Shown: one piece after another, positions 7,414-15,356 of the stretch | How positions within the stretch are numbered: position 1 is the first letter of the stretch | Layout: each line of letters opens with the position of its first letter | NCBI GenBank assembly: GCA_965656185.1 | Contig: CBFHJH010000019.1 | Location: 1-36,603 of the forward strand | Length of the DNA stretch: 36,603 nt | Origin: Croceimicrobium sp965656185 | Lineage (GTDB): Bacteria; Bacteroidota; Bacteroidia; Flavobacteriales; Schleiferiaceae | Direction: 5' to 3' | Notes under the pieces: model-generated | What the model saw: only the letters and a program-made list of their open reading frames with translations | Database searches by the model: none | Told to the model about the DNA's origin: nothing | Made by a program: the position numbers and the translations under genes

Positions 7414-10035
7414 TTGGATCTCCAATTACAGCAAGAACTTTACGAGCGTTTTAAGGATGAGCCGGAACTCTTCGACTTCATCCGTGAAAACGCTCTAGAT
7501 GGCTTATGGTACTGGGAGTTTGGCACGGAAGAACGAGAATGGAAAGACGATCGTTTTTACCGCTGTTTAGGATTCGACCAGGAGAATCCGGGCCATGAAC
7601 GGTTTAGTTGGTTTCAGTATTTACATCCCGAGGATCTCGAAAGGGTTAGGGATACTTTTCCAAAAATGCAGGCGGGAGAAAAGAGCAGTTTCGACGAAAT
7701 TCTACGCTTCTACCATCGAGAGGGCTATACCGTTTATTTGCGCTGTCGCGGAGCGGTTTTATCAGCTAAAAATGAAGAGGCCTTGCGCTTGTTGCTAACG
7801 CATCAGGAAGTGTCTGAACTTAAGCGCAGTGAGCAGCTTTTGGCCAAGGCCAGTGAGGCGGCCAGGATCGGGTTTTGGGATATAGATCTGATTAAAGGTA
7901 GTGGCTATTGGAACAAAGTTACCTGTGAGATCCATGAACTAAAGAGCGATGCCCAGCCCAGCTTTGAAGAGGCGATTAACTTTTACGTAGAAGGGGAAAG
8001 CCGCGACACCATTCAGAAATGCTTTAATCTCGCTTTAGAGCAAGGGATCCCTTATGATGAAGAATTACAGATCGAAACCCCTAATGGTCGTAGGAAATGG
8101 GTTCGATCGATCGGCATTCCGGAATTAAAAGCGGGGAAATGCATCCGGATCTATGGCTTATTCCAGGATATCGACCTGCAGGTGAATAGCAGGATGGCTA
8201 TGCGCTCCGAACGTGAGTTGTACCGCCAAGTAATCGAAGGCGCCAATTTAGGGGCTTGGGAATGGAACCTGGAAAGAGATGAGCTCACGGTAAATCCCCT
8301 TTTTGCCCGAATTCTGGGATATGAATTAGAGGAGTTACGTCGCTTGGGCTATAGTTATTGGTTCGATTTGATCCACCCCGAAGATCGGCCCGCTTTCGAT
8401 CAACTCTTACAAGCCTGTCGTGAAGATAAGGCCAAAGACCTTAGTGCAGACCTACGCTTACTTTGCAAGAACCGACAGTATATCTGGGCGTCGATCAACG
8501 CTAAGATTTTTAATCCCAATCCATTTTTTAGTCAGCCGCGCTTGGTAGGTACCATGCAGGACATCAGTGCCTTAAAGTCAAAATCGGAAGTGCTACGTAC
8601 CTTTATTAGAGAAAATCCATTAGCCATGGCCATGTTCGATTCGAAGTTGCGTTACATCACTTGTTCTAAAAAATGGCTGAGTGACTATGGTTTAGGAAAT
8701 CAGGAGCTCGGGGGTAAAAGCCATTATAAGGTATTTCCCAATATCGGGGAGGAGTGGAAGGATTTTCACCGGCGTTGTTTAAAAGGGGAAACTCTAAAAG
8801 TAGAGGAAGATTCTTTTGAGGTAAGGCCCGGGGTAAAGCATTGGTTACGTTGGGAAATTAGACCATGGCGGCGCGACGACGGTAAGGTGGGTGGCATCAT
8901 CATGTTTACCGAGAATATAACCGAGCGTCATCTAATAGAAGAAAAGCTGCGCCTAAGTGAAGCTGCTTTTCGCGGTAATTTTGAGAATGCCGCCATTGGT
9001 ATGGCGATCTTGGATAAGTCTGGTAGATGGGAGCAGGTAAACGATAAGACCTGTGAGATATTTGGCTACCAAAGGGAGCAATTGGGGAGGATGAACTTCA
9101 CCGAAATCATTCATCCAGAAGACGTTGCCCATTGTGAGATTGTTCTGGGTGAATTGTTAAAAGGTACTAAAGAAAGCTTTCAGAAAGAGAAGAGATTTAT
9201 TCGCAAGGACGGTAGTCTGGGGCATATGTTAATGGCCATGGCCTTGGTGCGTGATCATGAAAATGCGCCGCTTTACCTGATCAGTCAGCTGGTGGATATC
9301 AGCAAGCGCAAGACCGCCGAAAAAAGGGTTCAAGCTTTATTGGAAGAGAGTGAAGAGCACAATGAACGCCTCCATAATTTTACCCAGATCGTTTCGCATA
9401 ACCTAAAATCGCATGCTTCTGGTATTGCGAAATTATTGGAGTATTCGGTAAAACATAATCCGGGTACCGCTGGAGATGAGGCTTTAAGTCTAGCGATCCA
9501 GTCCTCGGTAAAGCTCAACCAAACCATTTCCGACCTGAGTGAGATCCTTAATTTGGAAGGCCGCACCGCAGAGACTTACAAAACCTTGGATTTAAAGGAT
9601 GCTTTGAGCAAAGCACAAGAATCCTGCAAGTCGCTTCAGCCGAAAGGCTTTATAATAAGCACCGACTTAAAGGAAACCGTGCAATTAAAAGGAATCCAAG
9701 CTTATCTGGAAAGTATCCTACAAAACCTAATATCGAATGCGCTAAAGTATCGTGATCCGGAGCAAGCGGAACCCTATCTGAAGATCAAGGACCATTTGGA
9801 ACAAGATTTCTATGTACTTAGTTTTGAGGATAATGGTATGGGGATCGATTTGGATAGACACCGTAATAGGATCTTTAAGATGTACCAAACTTTTCACGAG
9901 CATCCTCAAGCGAAGGGAATAGGATTGTACTTGCTTAAGAACCAGTTAAATGCGATGGGCGGGAAGGTAGAAGTGCAGAGTGAACTTGGCGCAGGAACAA
10001 CTTTTAAAATATATTTACCCTATGCAAAAAATTGA
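7414..10035 (+). CDS. Multi-PAS sensor histidine kinase, cytoplasmic
   Basis: 873 residues without a transmembrane segment. About five PAS/PAC units occur at roughly residues 20-135, 145-260, 270-390, 392-510 and 515-640, with PAS landmarks such as FQYLHPEDLERV, FDLIHPEDRPAF and FTEIIHPEDVAH. The dimerisation domain follows, with His662 in VSHNLKSHASGI, then an HATPase_c domain (LISNALKY, EDNGMGI, KGIGLYLLKN). The H-box is the HNL type common in Bacteroidota, but has KSHAS where SPLAN is usual. An upstream in-frame stop at 7369-7371 and the lack of an early ATG leave TTG at 7414 as the best start. The gene overlaps the next receiver by 14 bp, so that receiver is the likely phosphotransfer partner. 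The stimulus is unknown. Confidence 0.92.
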   Translation: MDLQLQQELYERFKDEPELFDFIRENALDGLWYWEFGTEEREWKDDRFYRCLGFDQENPGHERFSWFQYLHPEDLERVRDTFPKMQAGEKSSFDEILRFYHREGYTVYLRCRGAVLSAKNEEALRLLLTHQEVSELKRSEQLLAKASEAARIGFWDIDLIKGSGYWNKVTCEIHELKSDAQPSFEEAINFYVEGESRDTIQKCFNLALEQGIPYDEELQIETPNGRRKWVRSIGIPELKAGKCIRIYGLFQDIDLQVNSRMAMRSERELYRQVIEGANLGAWEWNLERDELTVNPLFARILGYELEELRRLGYSYWFDLIHPEDRPAFDQLLQACREDKAKDLSADLRLLCKNRQYIWASINAKIFNPNPFFSQPRLVGTMQDISALKSKSEVLRTFIRENPLAMAMFDSKLRYITCSKKWLSDYGLGNQELGGKSHYKVFPNIGEEWKDFHRRCLKGETLKVEEDSFEVRPGVKHWLRWEIRPWRRDDGKVGGIIMFTENITERHLIEEKLRLSEAAFRGNFENAAIGMAILDKSGRWEQVNDKTCEIFGYQREQLGRMNFTEIIHPEDVAHCEIVLGELLKGTKESFQKEKRFIRKDGSLGHMLMAMALVRDHENAPLYLISQLVDISKRKTAEKRVQALLEESEEHNERLHNFTQIVSHNLKSHASGIAKLLEYSVKHNPGTAGDEALSLAIQSSVKLNQTISDLSEILNLEGRTAETYKTLDLKDALSKAQESCKSLQPKGFIISTDLKETVQLKGIQAYLESILQNLISNALKYRDPEQAEPYLKIKDHLEQDFYVLSFEDNGMGIDLDRHRNRIFKMYQTFHEHPQAKGIGLYLLKNQLNAMGGKVEVQSELGAGTTFKIYLPYAKN

Positions 10036-10420
10036 TCTAGCCTGTATTGTAGAAGATGATCCGGTTCATGTATTCCTGACCAAGAAATTCTTAGACATGA
10101 CCGGGAAGATCAATAATATCATGATCTGTGGTAATGGGAAGGAGGCCTACGATAAACTGAATGCCATTATTACCGCAGGCGAAAAGATGCCTGAATTGAT
10201 CCTACTCGATCTCAATATGCCAGTATGGGACGGGTGGCAGTTCTTAGATGAGTTTACCAAGATCCCCGTCGACAAAGAAATAAGGATCTACATTCTCACG
10301 AGTTCGGCCAACCGAGAGGATATGGAGCGCGCCGAGCAGTACAATTTACGCTCTAATTATCTGGTCAAACCCATCACCTTAGAGCAATTGAAAAAGGTGC
10401 TTGAGGGCGTGGCGGAATAA
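10022..10420 (+). CDS. Single-domain response regulator (CheY/Rcp1-like receiver)
   Basis: 132-residue receiver only, no output domain. Asp12/Asp13 form the acidic pocket, Asp63 in LILLDLNMPVWDGW is the phospho-acceptor, and the Thr in YILTSSAN and Lys in NYLVKPI complete the site. The length and the DLNMPVWDGW signature are those of Rcp1-like receivers paired with PAS-rich kinases. ATG at 10022 is preferred over an in-frame ATG at 9980, since it begins directly at the receiver fold and gives a short 14-bp overlap with the kinase gene. The pair is almost surely translationally coupled. Confidence 0.93.
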   Translation: MQKIDLACIVEDDPVHVFLTKKFLDMTGKINNIMICGNGKEAYDKLNAIITAGEKMPELILLDLNMPVWDGWQFLDEFTKIPVDKEIRIYILTSSANREDMERAEQYNLRSNYLVKPITLEQLKKVLEGVAE

Positions 10421-10492
10421 GTTGGCATAGATCAGCTAGCGAGGACCCAGTTTTTTTCATAAGCTTGTAGGACCGATTTGCCCTAGGCCCAG

Positions 10493-11320
10493 ATGCCTAT
10501 GAAGTATCTATTATTTTTTCTTCTCCTATTTTCTAGCAGTCTAAAGCTTGAAGCCTGTTCCTGTGTAGGTGGTACGACTTTCTTTAGCTCACTGAGCGAT
10601 TTGGTAGGAGAGTTCGAGTATCTCGAAGTAGATAGCAGCACCAGTGATCAATTTGCTCGCATTTATCGAGGCGGCCTGATCCGGCTTAAGGTGCACAAGN
10701 NNNNNNNNNNNNNNNNNNNNNNNNNNNNNNNNNNNNNNNNNNNNNNNNNNNNNNNNNNNNNNNNNNNNNNNNNNNNNNNNNNNNNNNNNNNNNNNNNCTA
10801 CCGACAGCAAAATAATTTAGCGACTGCTTTGAAGCCTAATGATACCATATATTATAAGTCGGGCAACGGCGCAAATTGTGCGGGAACCTTACCCAATTTA
10901 GAGCCTGGCCAAAGGATCTTACTTAGCTTAGACGCCTTGGACTTTAAGTATCCGCCTGGCTACCGTGATAGCGTAGGTCTGGCCTTCCCAATTTTTGAGA
11001 CCTTTCTGTGTTCGGAGGCCATCTTACATTTAAAGGCGGGCCGAGTGCTGGGCAATATCGATGCCAATCGCATGGTAGAACGCGGTCGGGTAGCCCACCG
11101 CTATTTCGCTTTAGCCCAAAATGCCCGAGCAAAGAGCTATGCCCATGACCGCACTAGTTTCGCCCGGCGCTATTGGTCTTACTGGGCTCAGTTCTGGGAG
11201 AATCGTGGCAGTCGCGTTCTGCAAGAATTTGAAAAGCCCGGGGCAGCGAAGGCTTATTTACAAGATTGGGATCGGGCCAAGTTTGAGGCCGCTCTGGCGA
11301 AGCGCTTGAAAGAAATCTAG
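10493..11320 (+). CDS. Secreted Cys-containing protein, possible TIMP/netrin (NTR)-like N-terminal domain; interrupted by an N run
   Basis: About 275 residues if the N run (10700-10797) has its true length; the frame holds on both sides. A signal peptide (MKYLLFFLLLFSSSLKLEA) is followed at once by CSC at residues 22-24. A mature N-terminal Cys-x-Cys, a DLVGEF strand and a later NCAGTLPNLEPGQRILLS resemble bacterial NTR/TIMP-like proteins, which share C-x-C, C-G-x-x-F and GxxYL features. The C-terminal 90 residues (rich in Arg, Ala and Trp) are not recognised. Possible starts are ATG 10493 or 10499. It follows the receiver by 72 bp on the same strand and precedes the lipoprotein/sigma cluster. 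The fold is inference; the function is unknown. Confidence 0.6.
   Translation: MPMKYLLFFLLLFSSSLKLEACSCVGGTTFFSSLSDLVGEFEYLEVDSSTSDQFARIYRGGLIRLKVHKXXXXXXXXXXXXXXXXXXXXXXXXXXXXXXXXXYRQQNNLATALKPNDTIYYKSGNGANCAGTLPNLEPGQRILLSLDALDFKYPPGYRDSVGLAFPIFETFLCSEAILHLKAGRVLGNIDANRMVERGRVAHRYFALAQNARAKSYAHDRTSFARRYWSYWAQFWENRGSRVLQEFEKPGAAKAYLQDWDRAKFEAALAKRLKEI
10700..10797. other. Assembly gap (98 N) inside the secreted protein gene
   Basis: Run of 98 undetermined bases. The reading frame stays open across it only if the length is real. Confidence 0.98.
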
Positions 11321-11369
11321 TTGCTTCCAACCTTTTGTAAATTGCGGGCATCTTAGTAGCAGTAAGATT

Positions 11370-12053
11370 ATGAAAAGATACCTAGCCCTAGTGGTTTTAA
11401 TAAGCCTGCAGGCCTGCAGTAGTGCCGATGAGTCGGATTTAAAGGAGCCTACCACCCTGGAGTTCCGAATGGATCTAGTGCGGGAAGCGACCAAAGGGGG
11501 CGCCTTATCCTTTAACGGTGGTTTCCTGATCTTGTCGCGCTTCACATTCGATGGCGATCGGGTGCAGGGCGGCGACAGCTATTTCGACCGTGAATACGAG
11601 GATGGACTTTACGTGCCTTTTGAAGCAGGTACCCCGATCGGAGACCTAAACTTCATGGTGCCACAGGGTACATACACGGAAATAGAGGTGGAGTTTGAGA
11701 TCGAATCGGATGATGATTTGAGCTTACAGGCGGAGGGTATATACACCAACAGCGATGGCGCTACCTATCCGGTGGTGCTTCAATTGGAAAAACTTGAGAT
11801 CTTCGGGGTAAATGCGCGTAACGATGCCGGGAATTCGGAAGTGATCCTTACAGCCAATCGGATGAATTTGGGAAATATCACTCTGAACCCGGTGCACTGG
11901 TTTTCTTCGGTAAGTATCGAGGAATTGGATGAAGCAGAGACGGTAGATTTTGAAGGAGTAGAAACCATTTTGATCAATGAGGAGGTGAACGAAGATATCT
12001 ACGATGAGGTAGAAGATCGCGTAGATGAACTAATGGAATTGGTGATTTTATAA
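11370..12053 (+). CDS. Acidic surface-type lipoprotein, first of a paralogous pair around the sigma/anti-sigma genes
   Basis: 227 residues with a type II signal peptide and lipobox LQAC (lipidated Cys16), followed by SSADESD. Acidic residues just after the Cys resemble the lipoprotein export signal that sends Bacteroidota lipoproteins to the cell surface. The mature part is beta-rich and very acidic, including the tail (EELDEAETVDFEGVET, then EEVNEDIYDEVEDRV). Residues 98-148 (PQGTYTEIEVEFE, then EGIYTNSDGATYPVVLQL) align with residues 98-148 of the lipoprotein at 14073. No known family is assigned; a DUF4382-like fold is possible. Its stop overlaps the sigma ATG by one base (TAATG), so the two are probably translationally coupled. 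It may be a signal partner of the barrel protein. Confidence 0.85.
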   Translation: MKRYLALVVLISLQACSSADESDLKEPTTLEFRMDLVREATKGGALSFNGGFLILSRFTFDGDRVQGGDSYFDREYEDGLYVPFEAGTPIGDLNFMVPQGTYTEIEVEFEIESDDDLSLQAEGIYTNSDGATYPVVLQLEKLEIFGVNARNDAGNSEVILTANRMNLGNITLNPVHWFSSVSIEELDEAETVDFEGVETILINEEVNEDIYDEVEDRVDELMELVIL

Positions 12054-12604
12054 TGAAGGCCTCCGAGCTGCATAATTTGAGCGATGAAGAGCTTATCGCT
12101 GGTTGTTTAAAGGATAAGCGCGTTTTTCAGGAGGCGCTCTATCGCCGATATGCCGATAAGATGTATCGGGTAGCTTGGACCTATGCCAAAGACGATGACG
12201 AAGCTTGCGATGTATTGCAAGATGGCTTTATCAATGTCTTTCGCAATTTGAAGAAATTTAAAATGCAGGGTTCTTTCGAAGGATGGATCCGTCGCATTAT
12301 AATTAACAAAGCTTTAGAGCACTACCGGGCTAAGAAGCGCAAGGAGGAAGTAATCCAAGATTACCATCACGACCGTGAAACGAGCGTGAACGAGATCCTT
12401 TCTAAACTCAATGCGCAAGAGATCATTAAGCAAGTGAATACTTTGCCCGAAAAAGCGGCGATGGTTTTAAAGCTTTACGCAATCGAAGGTTATGCGCACC
12501 AAGAAATCGCTGAGATGATGGGGATCTCAGAAGGTACCTCTAAATCTCAGTTGAACCGGGCGCGCAGCCTGCTTAAGGATAAATTGAATCGTTTGGATGA
12601 GTAA
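12053..12604 (+). CDS. ECF-subfamily RNA polymerase sigma factor
   Basis: 183 residues. Sigma region 2 spans about residues 25-90 (YRRYADKMYRVAW, DVLQDGFINVFRNL, then the DNA-melting segment FEGWIRRIIINKALEHYR). Region 4 spans about 125-178 (LPEKAAMVLKLYAIEGYAH, then HQEIAEMMGISEGTSKSQL helix-turn-helix). There is no region 3, as expected of ECF factors. The start overlaps the lipoprotein stop by one base and the end overlaps the anti-sigma-like gene by 8 bases, making a tight lipoprotein-sigma-anti-sigma unit. It probably directs transcription of its own operon and envelope genes when released. The promoter it recognises is unknown. Confidence 0.95.
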   Translation: MKASELHNLSDEELIAGCLKDKRVFQEALYRRYADKMYRVAWTYAKDDDEACDVLQDGFINVFRNLKKFKMQGSFEGWIRRIIINKALEHYRAKKRKEEVIQDYHHDRETSVNEILSKLNAQEIIKQVNTLPEKAAMVLKLYAIEGYAHQEIAEMMGISEGTSKSQLNRARSLLKDKLNRLDE

Positions 12605-13979
12605 AGCCAATCGAAATATGGACGATAAGATACGCCGGAGCTTTAAAAAAGGAGCGCCTAAGGCGCCGGGTGATCTATGGTCCTCTTTAAGCGAGAGTTT
12701 AGACGAGTCTACACTAGATGCCGAGGTAAAGGAAGCCTTTGAGGAATCTGATCTACAGGCTCCCGAGGCGGTTTGGGATGGAGTGAACCGTCAGCTGAAT
12801 ATTGACAGCACTTGGTTAAACATCAAGCGTAGCTTAGACTGGCGCAGTACACGAATTTGGTGGTATCGCGCGGCTATGCTCTTGGTGCCGCTGATCGCTT
12901 TTTGGTATCTGGGTACTAATTTAGGCGAGCAGTCCCCGGAGCTACCAGCGGTGAGCAGTGATCAAATCATTGCTACCGATGGCCAAGAAGAAGCTTCAAG
13001 CGCTACAGCCCAACCTAATTCTGAAGCGGTCCAATCTGAGGCTAAGCCAGAATCGCTCGACCACGATGCTAGTAGCACTCCCTTACAGACCGAAGAAAAG
13101 TTAGCGGTCACCGAAGATACCGATCTGCCGCAGAAAATTAAGGCTGAGGTAGATCCAGTGCTTTTGGCTGCGGCCGATACGAAGCCAACGGAAAAGGCGC
13201 CTCTGGCTCTGGTAGATTCAAGTTCAGAAGACCTTAAAGCATTGGTAGCGGCTCCTATCACGCTGCGCGATTGGCACTTATTGCCCGGAATATCAGGACC
13301 GATACTTCCTTTGCAGGCTATTGGACCTAAAGCAGCTAGCGCTAATAGCGAGTTTGCTAGTTCAAAAGCGAAAGGCGCACGTTGGCAGCTGGGCTTTCGA
13401 CTTAATTACGACCGTTTTGTCTTTGATAATAATATCAGTCGGCAGGCCGAAGATCGCAATAGTCTGATCGCTGGTCAGACCGATGCTGGCCTGAACTACG
13501 AGTTGTTCCTGAATTATACTTGGTCTACTCATTCACGGGTCGAATTGACCTATAATTGGGATGAAAGTTTGGAGCAGAACTACAATCGATTTGGTGAAGG
13601 ATTGTTCTTAAGCGAGCAGATCGCTTATCGTTTTCAAAGTTTTTCAATGATCTATACGCATCGTTTTAATCTGCACAGTGGCTTACGAGCGCCTGGTATA
13701 TTACTAAGTGCCGGTCCCTACTATTCGGCCTTAAAATCGGTGCGATTTGAGGGTGATTTGGGGCAGGAAAATCGCAGTGATCTGTACGGTGATCGATACG
13801 GTGTGGTGCTTAGAATAGGGCAGGAGTTCAAAGCAGGAGATATTAGCTTGTCTTACGGCTTACAAGGCCAGGTCGGTTTGAATAATTTCCACCGAGGCAA
13901 CGCTCAATTACCGGCCTCATTCGATCAAAGTCGCATTCAGCGATGGGGCTTTTACCTCGGTACGGCTTATTCCTTTTAA
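12597..13979 (+). CDS. Dual-membrane-spanning anti-sigma-like protein: cytoplasmic repeats, one TM helix, long linker, C-terminal outer-membrane barrel
   Basis: 460 residues. Residues 8-35 and 40-67 are tandem copies of a module with the pattern [IV]-[RK]-x-[SA]-F, then AP-x3-W-x2-[LV]-x3-L, at a constant 32-residue offset. One hydrophobic helix is at about 88-107 (WWYRAAMLLVPLIAFWYLG) and no N-terminal signal peptide exists, so residues 1-85 should be cytoplasmic. Residues 110-260 form a Ser/Ala/Glu/Pro-rich linker long enough to cross the periplasm. Residues 261-460 are alternating aromatic strands ending WGFYLGTAYSF, an outer-membrane barrel signature. Sigma, then cytoplasmic domain, TM and barrel is the layout of Dma-type anti-sigma factors described in Bacteroides. 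ATG at 12597 overlaps the sigma gene by 8 bp; ATG at 12618 starts exactly at the first repeat and is also plausible. Anti-sigma activity is inferred. Confidence 0.85.
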   Translation: MSKANRNMDDKIRRSFKKGAPKAPGDLWSSLSESLDESTLDAEVKEAFEESDLQAPEAVWDGVNRQLNIDSTWLNIKRSLDWRSTRIWWYRAAMLLVPLIAFWYLGTNLGEQSPELPAVSSDQIIATDGQEEASSATAQPNSEAVQSEAKPESLDHDASSTPLQTEEKLAVTEDTDLPQKIKAEVDPVLLAAADTKPTEKAPLALVDSSSEDLKALVAAPITLRDWHLLPGISGPILPLQAIGPKAASANSEFASSKAKGARWQLGFRLNYDRFVFDNNISRQAEDRNSLIAGQTDAGLNYELFLNYTWSTHSRVELTYNWDESLEQNYNRFGEGLFLSEQIAYRFQSFSMIYTHRFNLHSGLRAPGILLSAGPYYSALKSVRFEGDLGQENRSDLYGDRYGVVLRIGQEFKAGDISLSYGLQGQVGLNNFHRGNAQLPASFDQSRIQRWGFYLGTAYSF

Positions 13980-14072
13980 TTTCTTTTAATTCGATTCCAA
14001 CCTTTAACTACCTCACTTCATCTACTTAGTGTAAGAGCTCTAATTTATTATTACATCAATCAAATTTAAAGA

Positions 14073-14711
14073 ATGAAAAAGTCAGTTTTATATATCAGTT
14101 TAGGCTTGTTAGTGAGCTTAGGAACCGCCTGCAGCGAGGATGATGAATCAGCTTCGAACGGCGGTTACCAATTGCGCATCGGTGACTCTTTAAATAAGAA
14201 GTCCAATACCATCCAGCTAAGTCAAGCCATTGCTTATTTGGAAGAAGTAGAGTTGGAGCGCGAAGTGGGCGACGATGAAGAAGTAGAGATCGATATTGAA
14301 GATCGCTTTACGGTAGATCTTTTGACCGGAACCAGCACCCCAGAGATCCCTACTGTGCAAATCGAGCCTGGAACCTACCACGAATTAGAATTGGAGTTTG
14401 GCGACGATGATCGTTTGGCTTTTGATATTCGCGGGAGCTATACCGATACAGCAGGTACCAGCTATAGTTTTGAACTTAGCATGATCCAAGAGCTTGAGTT
14501 CGAAATCGAAGCAGAAGAAAACGGCTTGGTGATTCCAGCCGATTACTTCACCACCTTAAACGTAAGTTTCCCGGTTAGCGATGCCTTGGCCAGCTTAGAC
14601 TGGACTAATGCGGTGAAAGGAGCAAACAACACCATTACCATTAATGCCCAAAATAATAGCTCGATGTTGATGGCCTTTTTAAGTGCCTTACAGTTGAGCG
14701 TAGACGACTAA
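14073..14711 (+). CDS. Acidic surface-type lipoprotein, second of the pair
   Basis: 212 residues; lipobox GTAC with lipidated Cys20, then SEDDES, a strong acidic surface-export signal. The mature protein has an acidic beta-rich domain: residues 98-148 (EPGTYHELELEFG, then RGSYTDTAGTSYSFELSM) match the lipoprotein at 11370 in order and position, so the two are paralogs. It ends with a Ser/Asn-rich stretch. A 93-bp gap after the barrel gene could hold its own promoter, possibly a target of the local sigma factor, though no consensus was identified. A strong terminator follows. Candidate surface ligand or lid for the barrel; the function is unknown. Confidence 0.85.
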   Translation: MKKSVLYISLGLLVSLGTACSEDDESASNGGYQLRIGDSLNKKSNTIQLSQAIAYLEEVELEREVGDDEEVEIDIEDRFTVDLLTGTSTPEIPTVQIEPGTYHELELEFGDDDRLAFDIRGSYTDTAGTSYSFELSMIQELEFEIEAEENGLVIPADYFTTLNVSFPVSDALASLDWTNAVKGANNTITINAQNNSSMLMAFLSALQLSVDD

Positions 14712-14736
14712 GAATTGGTTTTTTAGAGAGAGAGAA

Positions 14737-14770
14737 TGGCCCCTTTTCTTCGGATTAGGGGCTATTTTTT
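14737..14770. terminator. Rho-independent terminator, probably bidirectional
   Basis: Stem TGGCCCC (14737-14743) with GGGGCTA (14758-14764), one G-U pair, 14-base loop, then six T. It ends the lipoprotein transcript and overlaps the stop codon of the convergent gene at 14762. Confidence 0.85.
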
Positions 14771-15199
14771 ATCGCCAAAAATGCGCGTCATTAAAAACTC
14801 GCCTGGGTTATTCAATAGTGCCTTGCCTTCGCCAATTATAGCATCGCCGATCTCTACAGTAGAACCCCAAACACTCCCTAAGCTGAGGTCTCGATCGTTT
14901 AGGTTACCGTTCCAGTCCTTGGCTTTGATCTCTACCTGTTGGCAGTCATTTTTACAGGGACAGTCTGCGGCAGAATAGCGCTTTACTTGCATGCTAGGGC
15001 CTAACATACTTTCCAAATCGTTGCGCACCATTTGTTCGGCCGAGGCCAAACCAAAATCAAGACCCTTGAAGACCACATGGGCCTTGAAGCTCTCGTATTC
15101 TTCGCTTTCTACACAAAAGAAATACTCGGCTACTTGAGCCTGCAGCGAAGCTGAGCTACAGCATAAAAAAGCGAGATATAGGAGTGGTCTAGCAAACAT
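14762..15199 (-). CDS. Small secreted/periplasmic protein of unknown function
   Basis: 145 residues with a signal peptide (MFARPLLYLAFLCCSSASLQA, cleavage before QVAEY). The mature part has a Cys cluster DCPCKNDC near residues 99-106 and a conserved-looking segment LGSVWGSTVEIGDAIIGEG. No family recognised. It points away from the hybrid kinase at 15357 across a 157-bp shared upstream region, so a divergent regulatory relation is possible. The product could be envelope-located and disulfide-bonded, as judged only from signal and Cys content. Confidence 0.7.
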   Translation of the reverse strand: MFARPLLYLAFLCCSSASLQAQVAEYFFCVESEEYESFKAHVVFKGLDFGLASAEQMVRNDLESMLGPSMQVKRYSAADCPCKNDCQQVEIKAKDWNGNLNDRDLSLGSVWGSTVEIGDAIIGEGKALLNNPGEFLMTRIFGDKK

Positions 15200-15356
15200 T
15201 GCCCTAAAGATAGGGGTAAAAGTAAATGGGTTAGAGGCTCAGGCTTGAAATTTATGTTAGTTTTAGTTAACTCATTATTAGCTATTTATATTTCAAGTGT
15301 GAATTTTTTCCATATAATTGAAATCTATTTATCCCAAGCTCTCGTACCTTAATAAA

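Noticed and set aside
10700..10797. Frameshift in the secreted protein
   Set aside because: The frame is open on both sides at the given gap length, so no frameshift is supported; the true gap length is unknown.
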